Origin: JASGCP01 sp965263285
GTDB lineage: Bacteria; Bacteroidota; Bacteroidia; Chitinophagales; Chitinophagaceae
Direction of reading: 5' to 3'
Length of the DNA: 64,000 bases
NCBI GenBank assembly: GCA_965263285.1
Contig: CBDHHD010000016.1
Location: 1,364,001-1,428,000, forward strand
Under the pieces are notes generated by a model that had not been told where the DNA came from, ran no database searches, and saw nothing but the letters and a program-made list of their open reading frames with translations. The position numbers and the translations under genes were made by a program. This document shows positions 1 through 9,113 of the stretch, one piece after another (position 1 is the first letter of the stretch; each line of letters starts with the position of its first letter).

Positions 1-663
1 CATATTCAAGGGTAATAAAATATGTTGTTTAATATATTGTTGATAATACTGATGTGATATTTGATGAATGAGTAATCCTAATATAGTAAATCCTAAATTG
101 CTATATTCAAAATAAGTACCCGGTATATGTGATAGAGAAATACCATTTCTTAGCAATTTGCGTAAATCACCTTCACTTTTTGACATTTGACGATCGCCCC
201 AAGGATTATCTTCTGGGAGACCTGCTGTATGCGTTAATAACATGCGAATAGTAATAGTGTTAGAAGCTTGTTTGCCTTTAAACATACATTTAATATATGG
301 GATGTATTTATTAATAGGATCATCTAACTGCAATTTTCCTTGATCTCTTAGCTGTAAAATAGATAGAGCAGTAAAACTTTTTGTCATAGATGCAATACAA
401 AAATCGGTAGAGTCATCTACTAATATATGATTGTCTATATTGGCATATCCTCCATATCCATTGAGTAATAGTTGCCCTTTATAAATAATAGCATAACTCC
501 AACCAGGATAATGATACACATGTGAAAAACTATCTACTATTTCTTGTACAAGTAATGCATAAGAGGGTACAGTTTTTTTATTTATTTGTGTGCTTTGTTG
601 TTGTGCAAATGTGGAAATAAAAAAACTAAATAAAATACAAATTATAAATAATTTCTGTCGCAT
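1..663 (-). CDS. Serine beta-lactamase-like hydrolase (partial, N-terminal 221 residues)
   Basis: The coding sequence starts at 663 and runs off the left edge without a stop. Residues 1-20 form a signal peptide (hydrophobic IICILFSFFIS core, then FAQQ), so the enzyme is exported. The visible part carries the nucleophile motif SMTK (S92-K95) and a YSN motif near residue 187. These are the SxxK and YxN motifs of the beta-lactamase / class C penicillin-binding-protein superfamily (Pfam Beta-lactamase). The HTAGLPEDN stretch near residue 150 is also typical. Members are D-Ala-D-Ala carboxypeptidases, esterases or peptide hydrolases, so the substrate cannot be read from the fold. The KTG-type third motif lies outside the window. 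Confidence 0.85.
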   Translation of the reverse strand, partial: MRQKLFIICILFSFFISTFAQQQSTQINKKTVPSYALLVQEIVDSFSHVYHYPGWSYAIIYKGQLLLNGYGGYANIDNHILVDDSTDFCIASMTKSFTALSILQLRDQGKLQLDDPINKYIPYIKCMFKGKQASNTITIRMLLTHTAGLPEDNPWGDRQMSKSEGDLRKLLRNGISLSHIPGTYFEYSNLGFTILGLLIHQISHQYYQQYIKQHILLPLNM

Positions 664-1329
664 GGAATCTAATTTTATAAAAAAAAATACTTTATTTGAC
701 TAGTTGAATTCAAGGTTTAAGTGCAACATTTTTATAAAGATAAAAGGCAAGTTGAATGCAAGATTCAAGTTATAAATGCAACTTGTTTGTCGCGCTCAAA
801 TATTGAATTTAGTCAACATTAATTAAAAATGGTAACTATTTAGGTGGTATGGTATTCGTATCATTTTTAGAAAAAACAGTGTCTTATTTTATGTTATGAT
901 ACGGAATTGTAAAGTTAATATTGAACATTCTTTAATTATAATGATTATAAAAAATGGTATAACGATTTTTTTAGTGAGCAACCACAAAGATAATATATTT
1001 TTAAAAATCTAACAAATAATTAACTTAGTTTAGATACTACAAACTTGGTTTTTCGCATTTTTTAATTTTATAAAATAATTATAATCAATGATTTATAAAA
1101 TTTACAATCCTTAAAAAATAGCCTTTTTTGATGCTTTTTTCTACTTTTTTACCAAGTTGGGTTAAATCTATATTGCTTTCTTTGTCTTCAAATTGCAATT
1201 GAACAAATACTCAGCTATAATTTCTTTTATCTTATAATGATTGTAAATAAACTGAGAATTCTTTACCAAAGGAGGTCATATTATAAATCGTATTAAAAAT
1301 TAGTAAAATAAAACATTTTCATTGGTTTA
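664..1329. other. Intergenic region with repeat remnants
   Basis: No convincing gene. The stretch at 708-745 matches a short dispersed repeat (core CAAGGTTTAAGTGCAACA) also seen near 16314 and 54543. At 955-1008 lies an isolated ISL3-type left end beginning GGTATAACGATTTTTTTAGT, without a transposase. At 834-852 there is a GGTAACTATTTAGGT motif that recurs near 46197. The remainder is AT-rich and I see nothing definable in it. Confidence 0.6.
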
Positions 1330-4300
1330 TTATTTAATTTGAATTTTTGAGTACCCATTACCTTTAGAAACAACTTCAATATGGGTAGCAATCCGTTCTT
1401 TAAGTTCATTAACATGCGAAATAACACCTATTATTTTTCCGTCACTTTGTAAATTTGATAAAGCACTTAGGGCTACATCAAGGTAGTCGGTGTCAAGTGT
1501 TCCAAAACCTTCGTCAATAAACAGCGTATCAATACGCATATTTTTACTTGCCATTTTAGATAAACCAAGTGCTAAGGAAAGAGACACAATAAATTTTTCG
1601 CCCCCAGAAAGATTTTGCGCTGTTCTCTCTTCGTTATTTTGAAAACTATCAATAACCGATAATTCAAAAGGATTATCCTCTTTCTTGTCAGAAATTTTAC
1701 CCGTTCGTTTAAGCAAATAACGATCGGTCATTATTTTTAATTGCTTATTAGCCAAATTAATCAAATGCTCAAAGGTTAATGATTGTGCAAAATTACGGTA
1801 TGTTTGTCCTTCCTTAGAACCAATTAAATCATTTAATTTACCCCACTTATTGCAGATTGCTTGTTGTTTCTCTTTTTCTTTTATTCTACTACTCACCGTT
1901 TTTAAACTCTCAGCATTAGATTTTAATTTTTGATTATTTGCTCCTATTTTCTGTGATAACTCGTTTGTCTTAATTTTCTTTTCATCAAATTCCATTTGAA
2001 GTTCTTCTTTTGTTCTTTCTGTAATTTTTTGTTCTTTAAGTATTATTAATTCTTTTTCTTTTGTAGTCACAATGGCTTTACTTTTCTCTAGTTCTATATT
2101 TAGTTCATTTTTATTTTTTTCGGCTACTATCTTCTTCTCCTCATTTTCTTTTATTAATTGATTTATTTTTTTTTCTTTCGTATCTACCACTTCTTCACCA
2201 AATATTCTTTTTCTTTCAATTGTCAATTCTCCTTTATCTTTTTCTATCTTTTTATGTTCTTTTTCTTTTTCATTACATAATTGGGTTTGACTTTCTAAAT
2301 TGTTTTTATTTAATAAAATGTCATTTTCTATTTTATTAATTTGAGTTTTTAATAATTCTGTTTGTTGTTGATTATCCTTCCAATTATCTAAACAATTTTT
2401 TAGTGCTTCAATATTTTCCACCTCATATATTTCTAATTTTTGTAAAAAAATAGCTTTATCTGTATTATATTTTTCTTGCCCTTCCTTGATTAGTTTTTGC
2501 TGATGGGTAATTCGTTGTTCCTCTAATTTTTTTTCTGTTTCAGCATCTATTTTGGCTTTTTCTGTTTTATCCTTATCTTCTTGTAAGCTAGGTATTTCTT
2601 TATCACGAAGATTAATAATTTGTCTTTCAATTTGAGTTACTTCTTCAATTAAAGGAGTTATCTCATTAATTCTTTTTCTCTCTTGCACTATCATTTCATT
2701 AAGTATCTTAATTCTATTTTCTTCTAAAGGGAGAGAAAAAGTATTTCTTATAGTTTGAATTTCTTTCAATATTTGTGTTTGTTTTGTAATATTGTCCAAT
2801 ATTTTTTTTTCTTCTTTTGTTTTATCATTTATTATATTTCCATGGTTTGCCTCTAATGTTGCAAGATTTCTTTCGTTTTGTTGAAGTAGGTTACTTTCAT
2901 CTTTTAATTGTTTTTTTAAATCATTCAGTTCCTTTTCTTTTTCTCCCATAATAGGAATATTGCCTGCTGTATAAGGATGTTCCTTAGACCCACAAAGCGG
3001 ACATGATTCACCTTCTTTAAGTTCCTTACGATGATCTTCTAAACTTTGAATCGTTTTAGTTAGTCGTATGTTTTCATCAAGTATGTTAATATTCTTTTCA
3101 ATATCTATAAATTTCTGTTGATTCATTGCAATACTTTTTACAAATTCTTCCCGCGAGGATTCATTTTGTTCTATATTTTCATTAATCCCCTTAATTATCT
3201 CTTTTCCAGTATAGATTTCCTTTGCAATATCTACTAATTGTTTAAGTTGTAGCACAAAATTGGTGATATTTTCTTTTTCTTTTTGAAGTTCAGCAAACTC
3301 CTTACCTCCTAAAATTTTAATCAATTCATTTTTTTTTATTTCAAGTTCATTTTTTTTTGTAATTAGGTCTTTATTTTTTTCATTAAAACGATTCGTAGAT
3401 TTTTCAAGATTAGATTGTTTTAATGTTAATTGTTTTTGCAATTCATTGATTTTGTTATTGTTTTCTTGAATTTTTTGAAAAGAGGAAATTAATAATTGAT
3501 TTTCAAGTTCAATAGTAGCATAATTAGCAACAAGTTCTTCATATTTCTTATTTTCTATTGCCCAATTTTGTTTTAGTTTGAACGATTGTTTATCGTTTTC
3601 TAATGCTACCTCTTGAGTTTTTAAAATCGCAGAAATATTTTTTATATTTATGTTCAATTTAGAAAGGGTTTCCGAAATGGGTTTCAATAATTTTTCTTTC
3701 TCTGCAATCTGTGTATCTAATTTTCTTACTTGAATAAAAATATCATTGTATTTTATTTGTTCATTTTTTGCTATTTGTAAATCCTTTTCAGATTGGTCAA
3801 AAGATTTTTCTGCCGCTCTTACTTTTTCATTTAATTCAGGTAAGTTTTTATTTACTTCATTTATTTGATTTTGCAAATTAGCCAAATCTAATAGCCATTT
3901 TTTAGCTATTTCTATTTTTTTAAGTTCCTCATCAACTTGTTTTTTATCATTTTCAATAACTTTGCTTTCATTTTCCAAGTTTTTAATTTCTTCCTCGGAA
4001 AGAATTTTTATAGCACCCAATTCTAATTCAATTTTTTCTAATTTTTCTTTTTCTAATCTATTTCGTTCAAAAACCTTTTTAGATATTTCAGCATAAATTT
4101 CTGTCCCTGTCAGTTGTTCCAAAAGTTGCCCTTTATCATTTTTATCTGCCTGTAAAAAAGCAGCAAAACTACCTTGTGCAAGCATGATTACTTTTGTAAA
4201 TTGTTCAAAGGTAAGTCCAATGATGTCAATAATTTTTGTATTACAAGATTTTACTTGATCAGCCACGATGGTATCATCAAAACTTGCAATTTGCCGTTGA

Positions 4301-4623
4301 ACAGGATTTAAGTTTCCATTTCTATTAATAGCTTGTTTCCAGGAGGATTTCCATTTTTTTCCTGCCACCTCAAAAATAATTTCAGCAGAACAATCTTTTT
4401 CACCTCTTGTTATTACCGCATTGCCACTACCACTAATTTCTACCCTTGCTGTTCTTCCGTAAAGAGCCAATGAAATGGCATCAAGTATAGAGGTCTTACC
4501 TGATCCTGTTTTACCGGTAATCGCGAAAAGTCCATTATCCGTAAAAATGGGATTTGTAAAATCAATTTCATTTTCACTAGATAGTGAATTAATATTTTTA
4601 AATTTTAGGTTTAGTATCTTCAT
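1330..4623 (-). CDS. sbcC: Exonuclease subunit SbcC (SMC-like ATPase)
   Basis: Large subunit of the SbcCD (Mre11-Rad50 type) nuclease, which opens hairpins and blocked DNA ends in the cytoplasm. Walker A is GKTGSGKTS at residues 37-45. Two long glutamate/lysine-rich coiled coils surround a zinc hook CPLCGS near residue 539. The ABC signature LSGGE lies near residue 1003 and Walker B (TLFIDEGFGTLD) near 1036. The length of 1097 residues is normal. The start codon overlaps the stop of the upstream sbcD gene by four bases (ATGA), indicating translational coupling. Given the many long palindromes in this window, a hairpin-cleaving nuclease next door is notable, but the pair is widespread and no special link is implied. 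Confidence 0.97.
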   Translation of the reverse strand: MKILNLKFKNINSLSSENEIDFTNPIFTDNGLFAITGKTGSGKTSILDAISLALYGRTARVEISGSGNAVITRGEKDCSAEIIFEVAGKKWKSSWKQAINRNGNLNPVQRQIASFDDTIVADQVKSCNTKIIDIIGLTFEQFTKVIMLAQGSFAAFLQADKNDKGQLLEQLTGTEIYAEISKKVFERNRLEKEKLEKIELELGAIKILSEEEIKNLENESKVIENDKKQVDEELKKIEIAKKWLLDLANLQNQINEVNKNLPELNEKVRAAEKSFDQSEKDLQIAKNEQIKYNDIFIQVRKLDTQIAEKEKLLKPISETLSKLNINIKNISAILKTQEVALENDKQSFKLKQNWAIENKKYEELVANYATIELENQLLISSFQKIQENNNKINELQKQLTLKQSNLEKSTNRFNEKNKDLITKKNELEIKKNELIKILGGKEFAELQKEKENITNFVLQLKQLVDIAKEIYTGKEIIKGINENIEQNESSREEFVKSIAMNQQKFIDIEKNINILDENIRLTKTIQSLEDHRKELKEGESCPLCGSKEHPYTAGNIPIMGEKEKELNDLKKQLKDESNLLQQNERNLATLEANHGNIINDKTKEEKKILDNITKQTQILKEIQTIRNTFSLPLEENRIKILNEMIVQERKRINEITPLIEEVTQIERQIINLRDKEIPSLQEDKDKTEKAKIDAETEKKLEEQRITHQQKLIKEGQEKYNTDKAIFLQKLEIYEVENIEALKNCLDNWKDNQQQTELLKTQINKIENDILLNKNNLESQTQLCNEKEKEHKKIEKDKGELTIERKRIFGEEVVDTKEKKINQLIKENEEKKIVAEKNKNELNIELEKSKAIVTTKEKELIILKEQKITERTKEELQMEFDEKKIKTNELSQKIGANNQKLKSNAESLKTVSSRIKEKEKQQAICNKWGKLNDLIGSKEGQTYRNFAQSLTFEHLINLANKQLKIMTDRYLLKRTGKISDKKEDNPFELSVIDSFQNNEERTAQNLSGGEKFIVSLSLALGLSKMASKNMRIDTLFIDEGFGTLDTDYLDVALSALSNLQSDGKIIGVISHVNELKERIATHIEVVSKGNGYSKIQIK

Positions 4624-5837
4624 AAAGCATTATTTTCCATATTTATATCAACTACAATTTCTTTATAGGATTCTTTCAACTCTTCTTTTTGTTCATCGGA
4701 TATACTTTCTTTCTCAAGCAATTTATCAAAAACATCATATTCATTGATTTCATCAAGCGAAACAGCTACATCATTTATGGTTAATCCTTCATTTAGATAT
4801 TGGAGAGGGGGAATTTTCAGCACTTCAATTTTAGAATGGGCTATTTGTTCATTAACAAATGCTACCAAGTCAGGAAAAATTTCATTGCCATTATAAATCA
4901 CCTCTACCCAAACAGATTCAGACAATTTTTTCAATTCTCTTAACCGATTTTCAATAAAATTTTTATCGCCCACAATAGATTCTAATTTTTGGAAAATAGG
5001 TATTTCTATTTTTTCAATTTTTTTACCATTTGTAAAATCAATCACATAAACAATTTTTTTTTGTCCCACCTCACCAAATCCCATGGGAATAGGAGAACCG
5101 CAATAACGAATATTGTCTTTAATTGTACTGGGAATATGATAGTGCCCTAAAGCCACATAATCAAATATTTTAGGAAAAATATCACTGCTAATAGCTTCAA
5201 TATTGCCTATAGTTTCACGAACTCCATCGTCTTGACTTCTTTTTCCACCAACAACCGATAAATGTCCTGTTGCAATAATGGGAATATTTTTTCCTAATTC
5301 CTTTCTTTTATTTTCTGCAAGTTGAGCAATTTCTTCATAATGTTTTTGAATATTTCCATTCACTCGCTTTGCCTTATCCGCATAATTTTCGCCTTCTACA
5401 AAACGACTAATATCTCTTTCTCTTAAAAAAGGAACCGCACAAACAATAAGAAGCGGACAATCCTTATCATCTTTCACTACAATAAGTTCATCAGCAATAT
5501 TTTCAGTAGCATTACCGATAACCGATACATCCATTGCTGCTAAAATATCTTTAGGTGCATTTAGTAAACTGGGTGAATCGTGATTACCCCCCACTACAAT
5601 TACATTTTTACAACCTACTTTTTTTAATTTCGCAAGAAAAGTGTAATACATTTTTTGAGAACTACTGCTGGGAGAGGTCGTATCAAATATGTCTCCCGCA
5701 ATGATGACTAATTCAATAGAATTTTCTTTTATTATATTGAGTAGCCAATCTAAGAACTTTGTATGCTCTTCTTGTCTTTCCTTTTTAGAATAAAATATTT
5801 TACCTAAATGCCAATCGGCTGTGTGGAGGATTTTCAT
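4620..5837 (-). CDS. sbcD: Exonuclease subunit SbcD (Mre11-like nuclease)
   Basis: Metallophosphoesterase subunit of SbcCD. The two-metal site motifs are in order: DWH (D8, H10), GDIFD (around D49), GNHDS (84-88), GH near residue 193 and GHYH near residue 232. At 405 residues it is full length, with a C-terminal acidic/lysine-rich tail. The start MKILHTADWHLGK is the usual SbcD N-terminus. It is the first gene of a two-gene operon with sbcC and is separated from the preceding Abi-C-like gene by about 50 bases. Confidence 0.97.
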   Translation of the reverse strand: MKILHTADWHLGKIFYSKKERQEEHTKFLDWLLNIIKENSIELVIIAGDIFDTTSPSSSSQKMYYTFLAKLKKVGCKNVIVVGGNHDSPSLLNAPKDILAAMDVSVIGNATENIADELIVVKDDKDCPLLIVCAVPFLRERDISRFVEGENYADKAKRVNGNIQKHYEEIAQLAENKRKELGKNIPIIATGHLSVVGGKRSQDDGVRETIGNIEAISSDIFPKIFDYVALGHYHIPSTIKDNIRYCGSPIPMGFGEVGQKKIVYVIDFTNGKKIEKIEIPIFQKLESIVGDKNFIENRLRELKKLSESVWVEVIYNGNEIFPDLVAFVNEQIAHSKIEVLKIPPLQYLNEGLTINDVAVSLDEINEYDVFDKLLEKESISDEQKEELKESYKEIVVDINMENNAL

Positions 5838-5886
5838 ATGGTGGGAAGTGTTTTTTAATTGTTAGAAGTTTTGAAGAGCAAAATTA

Positions 5887-6642
5887 TTAAAATGGTAAAT
5901 CATCTAAATTTTCTTCTTGTTTATTTTCAAGTTTTTTTATATAAAATGAATGTAAAAACAATCCTATAGTTGCAATACTGTTAACAATAAAATATGCATA
6001 TAAAGGGTCTTCAATTATATAATCTCCTTCAGTTTTCCCGTGAAAATTGGTTTTTTCACTTCGTAATGCTTCTATATTTTTATTAATATTTAGCAAAGAA
6101 CTGCCGATATCTCTAATTTCTTTTGGCATTCCATTTTTATTACTTTCAGAATATAATTGAATTTTTTTTAATACTTTTTCTGTTAATTTATATAATGTAT
6201 CTTTATTACATTCTTCGTCATTTATAATTGTCTTTATAATACTTTCTAACCCTGAGTTAGCCAATCCAATAGCATAATCGGGTTTTTCTTCTATTTCTTT
6301 GAAAGCATTCTGAAATACTTGATGAGCATTTGGGTAATTATTTTTAATTACATTTTTAAATGTGGGTATTAAAGGAATAAAATCTGGCGTGTCTATTCCC
6401 ATGTCAATTGCCATTTTAATGAGTATTTCTATATCGTCTATACGATGCAATGTTGTATATAAATTAAATTCTTCCGGAAAATTAACATAAAACATTTTAA
6501 AATTTTCATTTCCATAATTATCGCATCTATGCCATTTACATATGTAGCTCTCAATATCTGCATTTAAAGAATACTCATTTGAAATAGCTTCTTCCAAATT
6601 TTTTATCAAACTCATTAAATATTTAGGTGAAATATCTTCCAT
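5887..6642 (-). CDS. Abortive-infection (Abi-C) type family protein
   Basis: A soluble protein of 251 residues. The C-terminal half has the layout of the Abi_C family (abortive infection C-terminus): an AIGLANSGLESIIKTI helix near 125-140, a long charged linker, then a NFHGKTEGDY segment followed by a hydrophobic YFIVNSIATIGLFLHSF helix. Proteins with this domain have been linked to phage resistance or are found in defence islands, and their biochemical activity is largely unknown. The gene is the first of a run of minus-strand accessory genes that includes a nuclease, RhuM, Fic and a DNA methylase. The domain call is by pattern recognition only. Confidence 0.6.
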   Translation of the reverse strand: MEDISPKYLMSLIKNLEEAISNEYSLNADIESYICKWHRCDNYGNENFKMFYVNFPEEFNLYTTLHRIDDIEILIKMAIDMGIDTPDFIPLIPTFKNVIKNNYPNAHQVFQNAFKEIEEKPDYAIGLANSGLESIIKTIINDEECNKDTLYKLTEKVLKKIQLYSESNKNGMPKEIRDIGSSLLNINKNIEALRSEKTNFHGKTEGDYIIEDPLYAYFIVNSIATIGLFLHSFYIKKLENKQEENLDDLPF

Positions 6643-7060
6643 ATTAATTATTGTAAGTTATTTGCAAAATTACAAATAATAGTGAGTTCTTAGATAAACC
6701 TTAAAGGCAAATAATAGAAAAATGGGGTTAAAATTTTTTGTCCAACTATTTAGGGGACTAAGACAAAGGCAACTATATACAACTTTATACAAACTTTTTT
6801 AAAAATATATTAATATTCATATACTCCATGAGGTCTTTAATAAACTACTAACAAAAAATATAACTTATTGATTACTAAATATTTATATTTTTATATACCA
6901 ACATTTAGCCCATAATTATACTATTTCTTTAAATTTCCTTCTATCTATTGCAGGTAACTAAAATAGCTTATATTATTGTAATGGGTTTAATGTTATTGAT
7001 TATGGTTTTTAATTACCCCTAAAGGTAATTACCTTACTTGTTTGCGACAAAACGATACTG
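6643..7060. other. AT-rich intergenic region with short palindrome
   Basis: No gene seen. Near 7012-7031 is a short inverted repeat (AATTACC / GGTAATT with a six-base spacer). A region of TGTAAC half-sites follows (listed separately). The divergent position between the Abi-C gene and the 7.4-8.0 kb gene makes this a possible regulatory region. Confidence 0.4.
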
Positions 7061-7109
7061 ACGACACACGACACGAATGACAAATTTTATAAATAGAAAG
7101 CTATTTGAT

Positions 7110-7180
7110 AAGTGTAACGCCTGTAACGCTGTAACATCCTGTTACACTTGTTACACCATGTTACAAAAGTTAGCTTTAAT
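7110..7180. repeat. Cluster of TGTAAC / GTTACA half-sites
   Basis: Six half-sites lie in about 60 bases: three TGTAAC copies pointing one way (after GTG, GCC and GC), then three GTTACA copies pointing the other way. They are spaced by 2-9 bases. The arrangement is far too regular for chance in this AT-rich DNA. It could be a binding-site array for a regulator or a replication/integration protein of a lost mobile element. No such protein is seen beside it. Confidence 0.5.
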
Positions 7181-7322
7181 ACCTTCCTTTACTTTTTTGC
7201 AGAGTTACAAGGTTCTAAAATTGTACACTTACCATTGTTTATTTAGTGTAGTATTTTGTTTTGCAAGGTCGCAAGGTTAAAAATGGTTTTTATATACATT
7301 ATTTTATCTTTTAGTGCAGAAA

Positions 7323-7351
7323 TAAAAAAAGCCACTCGGTTAAAAGTGGCT
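7323..7351 (-). terminator. Rho-independent terminator for the minus strand
   Basis: A 7-bp stem AGCCACT / AGTGGCT (7330-7336 and 7345-7351) is followed, on the minus strand, by a run of seven U from the A-tract at 7324-7330. It lies just downstream of the membrane-protein pseudogene at 7423-7973. Confidence 0.75.
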
Positions 7352-7422
7352 CTTGCGGATTAATGAAACTGAAAAGTTTGATTATATTGTAACTATAAAA
7401 ACACTAAAAATAATTATACATT

Positions 7423-7973
7423 TTATTTATTTTCTTCTTTGGGAATTGGAGTAGGTTCGTATGGTTTTATATTGTAAAATTTTCTAAATTTGAATGTCAT
7501 ATAGTCATTTAATTTTTGCGATTCGTTAATAATAGTTATCAGTCTGTAGTGTTCTCTTTTTTCTAAATTTATAGTGTTAATAAAAGATATATTTTTTTTA
7601 TGTCTTCTCCATCACCATATTGCCTTATTGACGACATTAAATTTTCTATATATTTTTCTGCAAGATTATTATGTTTTTTAAATAATTCTTCAAAATCATT
7701 TTTATTTTCTTCTATTCTTTCATTTATGGGAGTTATATTATTATCACTATAAGTATAGTAACCTTTTTTTATCATATCTTTTTCCCATGTTTCTATAAAT
7801 TCTCTATATAATAAAAATATCTTATTATACATGTCTATCTTCTTTGAATTTACTTCATTTTTTATACTTTTTCCAAAATACCAAACAAGTAAAGGAGTGG
7901 CAATACCTGAAAAAGCCTGCGTCGTCACAAAGTAATACCTATACCATAATACCATTGTTCTAAATTTAAACAC
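7423..7973 (-). pseudogene. Single-TM coiled-coil protein, frameshifted
   Basis: The open frame from 7973 encodes an N-terminal hydrophobic segment (around residues 18-35) and a charged helical region, then stops at 7569. Adding one A in an A8 run near 7590 restores a continuous frame that reads on through SFINTINLEKREHYRLI and ends at 7423 with IPKEENK. This gives about 183 residues. I do not recognise the family. Proteins of this shape (one membrane helix plus a coiled coil) are common in accessory islands. The defect is at a homopolymer, so sequencing error cannot be excluded, but neighbouring accessory genes are broken too. Confidence 0.55.
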
Positions 7974-8031
7974 ATAATATTTATTTTTTTAACCTTTGCA
8001 ATATTGCACTGCAATAATAATAATAGCCAAA

Positions 8032-9113
8032 TTATTTCCCTGACTTCCTTCTATTATCTAATTTACAGAGCATTTGACAATTTGCCTCGTTTGTTTGTCC
8101 GCCATCCTTCCACGCTATTATGTGGTCGGCTTCCATTTCCTCTATTTCAAAATGTTTCTTACAAGTGGGACAAATACCATTCTGTTTCTCATATACCTTT
8201 CTTTTGGTTTTTTCGTCAAATGTTCTAAGGTTTAAATGTTTTTCGTCTCTTGTAAGTATGTAGTAATAAATACCCTTATTACTTGTTACTTCCTCGTCTT
8301 CTATTAGTTTTTTAATTTCTGCCTCTATTTTTTTGGTGTCAAAAATCTTGTCTTTATAGTCGTTGTAAAGGTCTCCCCATTCTATCCCTTTCATTTCTTT
8401 TCTATAATTTGTAAAAGTTCCTTGTACCCATGTTATTATACTTTGGTAATAACTCCATAAAGCATTTGCGTTTGGGTCGTGTTGGTGGCTTCCCATGTAA
8501 GTTTCAATATTACCCTTTGAAATCCATTTTATAGCTGTTTCTAAATAATCTTGTCTTATGGGTGAGCCATTTAGATATTTTTCGCCAATATTATAAGCTA
8601 CACAACCATTTTTACTAAAATGTTTTTTTGCATCGGATAACCAACTACCTGCATATACCGCATTTCTTAGTTCTTGTTCGGTAAGTTTTTCCCCTGCTAT
8701 GTTAATGGTTTTAAACCATTCTAATTTTTCGCTGTCTGTACCACTGCATACATAAACCATTAGTTCATAGTTTAGTATTTGTTCCTTTTAGTCTTTTTGT
8801 AAATTATGAAAATATAAACCTTCAAAAGAAAACCCACCTATTATATACTGACAAATTGAAATAGTCCGCTGTTGTCCGTCTATTACTTCAAAATTGTTAT
8901 CCTCTTTTACTGCCCAATACATTACATTAAAGGAAATACTTTAGTTATTGTTCGTATTACCGCTTCTCTTTGTTTGTCTTTGTAAATAAATTCTCTTTGG
9001 TAAGGGGGTCTAATATCTAATTTACCGCCATAGCCAATAACTCCGTTTTCTTGGTTATCTTGGTAGCCCTCTGTTAATTCTTTAACGGTTATCTTTTTTA
9101 GTTCTATTTTCAT
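8032..9113 (-). pseudogene. DUF262 / HNH endonuclease-type protein, broken
   Basis: The N-terminal piece (9113-8922) has the DUF262 start with RPPYQREFIY. A lost A in the sequence just after FPL shifts the frame. In the restored frame the text continues MYWAVKEDNNFEVIDGQQRT, containing the DGQQR motif of ParB-fold DUF262 NTPases/nucleases. A TAA stop then replaces a codon after LHNLQKD-like text near 8795. The frame continues to 8032 with a C-terminal HNH motif (CPTCKKHFEIEEMEADHI, then CQMLCKLDNRRKSGK). DUF262 plus HNH is the layout of GmrSD-like modification-dependent restriction enzymes and related defence proteins. One frameshift and one nonsense change indicate an inactive gene. It overlaps the 3' end of the rhuM gene. 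Confidence 0.8.

Noticed and set aside
7077..7280. Plus-strand open frame rich in Cys and Thr (67 residues)
   Set aside because: The Cys-Thr text comes from the TGTAAC half-sites. It has no ribosome binding site and no family resemblance.
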